The position numbers and the translations under genes are program-made. The notes beneath the pieces are model-generated. The model saw only the letters and a program-made list of their open reading frames with translations, was not told the origin of the DNA and did not search any database. From Treponema sp. (GTDB lineage Bacteria > Spirochaetota > Spirochaetia > Treponematales > Breznakiellaceae), in the NCBI GenBank assembly GCA_009785045.1, contig WQXC01000033.1, forward strand, positions 1 through 14,911: DNA of 14,911 bases. The letters are read 5' to 3'. Every line of letters begins with the position of its first letter. The first letter of the stretch is position 1. Below, piece by piece: positions 14,659 through 14,911 of the stretch.

Positions 14659-14709
14659 CCTGACCATCCGACCACTTGAATCAAGTGGTCGGATAGGTCA
14701 GGTTTTTTT
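14659..14709 (+). terminator. Strong intrinsic terminator of the xylanase gene
   Basis: A 20-bp stem: CCTGACC plus ATCCGACCACTTG on the left, CAAGTGGTCGGAT plus GGTCAGG on the right, with one bulged A, loop AAT, then seven T. The minus strand also reads into a run of T after the stem (14656-14650), so it could work in both directions. Confidence 0.95.
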
Positions 14710-14735
14710 ATGAAAAATTTTGATTACCAAACACC

Positions 14736-14764
14736 TTGACAAAAAACCTTGTTTTGTCTAATAT
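14736..14764 (+). promoter_or_regulatory. Promoter of accD, apparently leaderless
   Basis: A perfect TTGACA (14736-14741) and TAATAT (14759-14764) are 17 bases apart. Five bases separate the -10 box from the ATG at 14770, so transcription should begin at or beside the start codon. Confidence 0.75.
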
Positions 14765-14769
14765 AACTT

Positions 14770-14911
14770 ATGGCTGATTTAACATGTTCCCAATGTCAAG
14801 CCTCCGTATCCGACGCAGAGCAGAAGCTCTGGGTATGCGATAAATGCGGTAATCATTCCAGACTGGGCTGGCAGCAAAGGCTGAGCATTACCGCAGACGA
14901 AGGCAGTTTTA
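14770..14911 (+). CDS. accD: Acetyl-CoA carboxylase carboxyltransferase, beta subunit (5' part only)
   Basis: The first 47 residues of the carboxyltransferase beta subunit (or of a fused AccDA), which with AccA transfers the carboxyl group from biotin to acetyl-CoA in fatty acid synthesis. The zinc-binding cysteines are Cys6 and Cys9 (CSQC) and Cys23 and Cys26 (VCDKCGNHSRL), followed by the usual ADEGSF. An in-frame TAA lies directly upstream (14764-14766) and the first zinc ligand is at residue 6, so ATG 14770 must be the start. No Shine-Dalgarno precedes it. The gene runs off the right edge. Confidence 0.88.
   Translation, partial: MADLTCSQCQASVSDAEQKLWVCDKCGNHSRLGWQQRLSITADEGSF

Overview
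The window looks like chromosomal DNA of an anaerobic spirochaete, most likely a gut or rumen Treponema. The clues are moderate AT-richness, a lipoprotein-type xylanase (GH11) with a relaxed lipobox, anaerobe-type ferredoxin-linked chemistry (indolepyruvate oxidoreductase subunit, 2-hydroxyacyl-CoA dehydratase activase family), tRNA genes without encoded CCA, and the tig-clpP-clpX gene order, which I recall from treponemes. The genus is an inference, not proven by the window.

Left block (1-1910): a minus-strand pair, iorB then paaK (cut by the window edge), suggests arylpyruvate/arylacetyl-CoA metabolism. The iorB promoter sits so close to the ATG that the mRNA would be leaderless. A small two-helix membrane protein gene is transcribed divergently from it and meets lon tail to tail. 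Middle block (1912-7818, minus): one promoter reads tRNA-Lys(CTT), then tig, clpP, clpX and lon, a protein-quality-control operon with tight or overlapping junctions (17 bp overlap clpP/clpX, 1 bp gap clpX/lon). Next (7828-12540, minus): a two-gene operon whose products together resemble the roughly 1400-1500-residue acyl-CoA dehydratase activase-like proteins of anaerobes. A 1096-residue protein carries two tandem ASKHA ATPase domains with four bridging cysteines plus a DUF2229-like region; a 460-residue protein carries conserved cysteines. They overlap by ATGA.

Right block (12541-14911, plus): tRNA-Leu(TAG), a 322-bp repeat-rich gap, tRNA-Thr(TGT), a GH11 xylanase with a CBM36/60-like domain, a strong terminator, and the start of accD. 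In the gap, the last 17-18 bases of tRNA-Leu recur three times downstream, together with an inverted T-arm copy and a GC-rich multi-hairpin element. This looks like an integration scar or small mobile element at a tRNA attachment site and is the most unusual structure in the window. The divergent promoters of the activase operon and tRNA-Leu abut through their -35 boxes. accD, iorB and the activase gene all appear leaderless or nearly so, with no Shine-Dalgarno sequence, which may be a trait of this genome.

All functional calls are from reading motifs; no database search was made.
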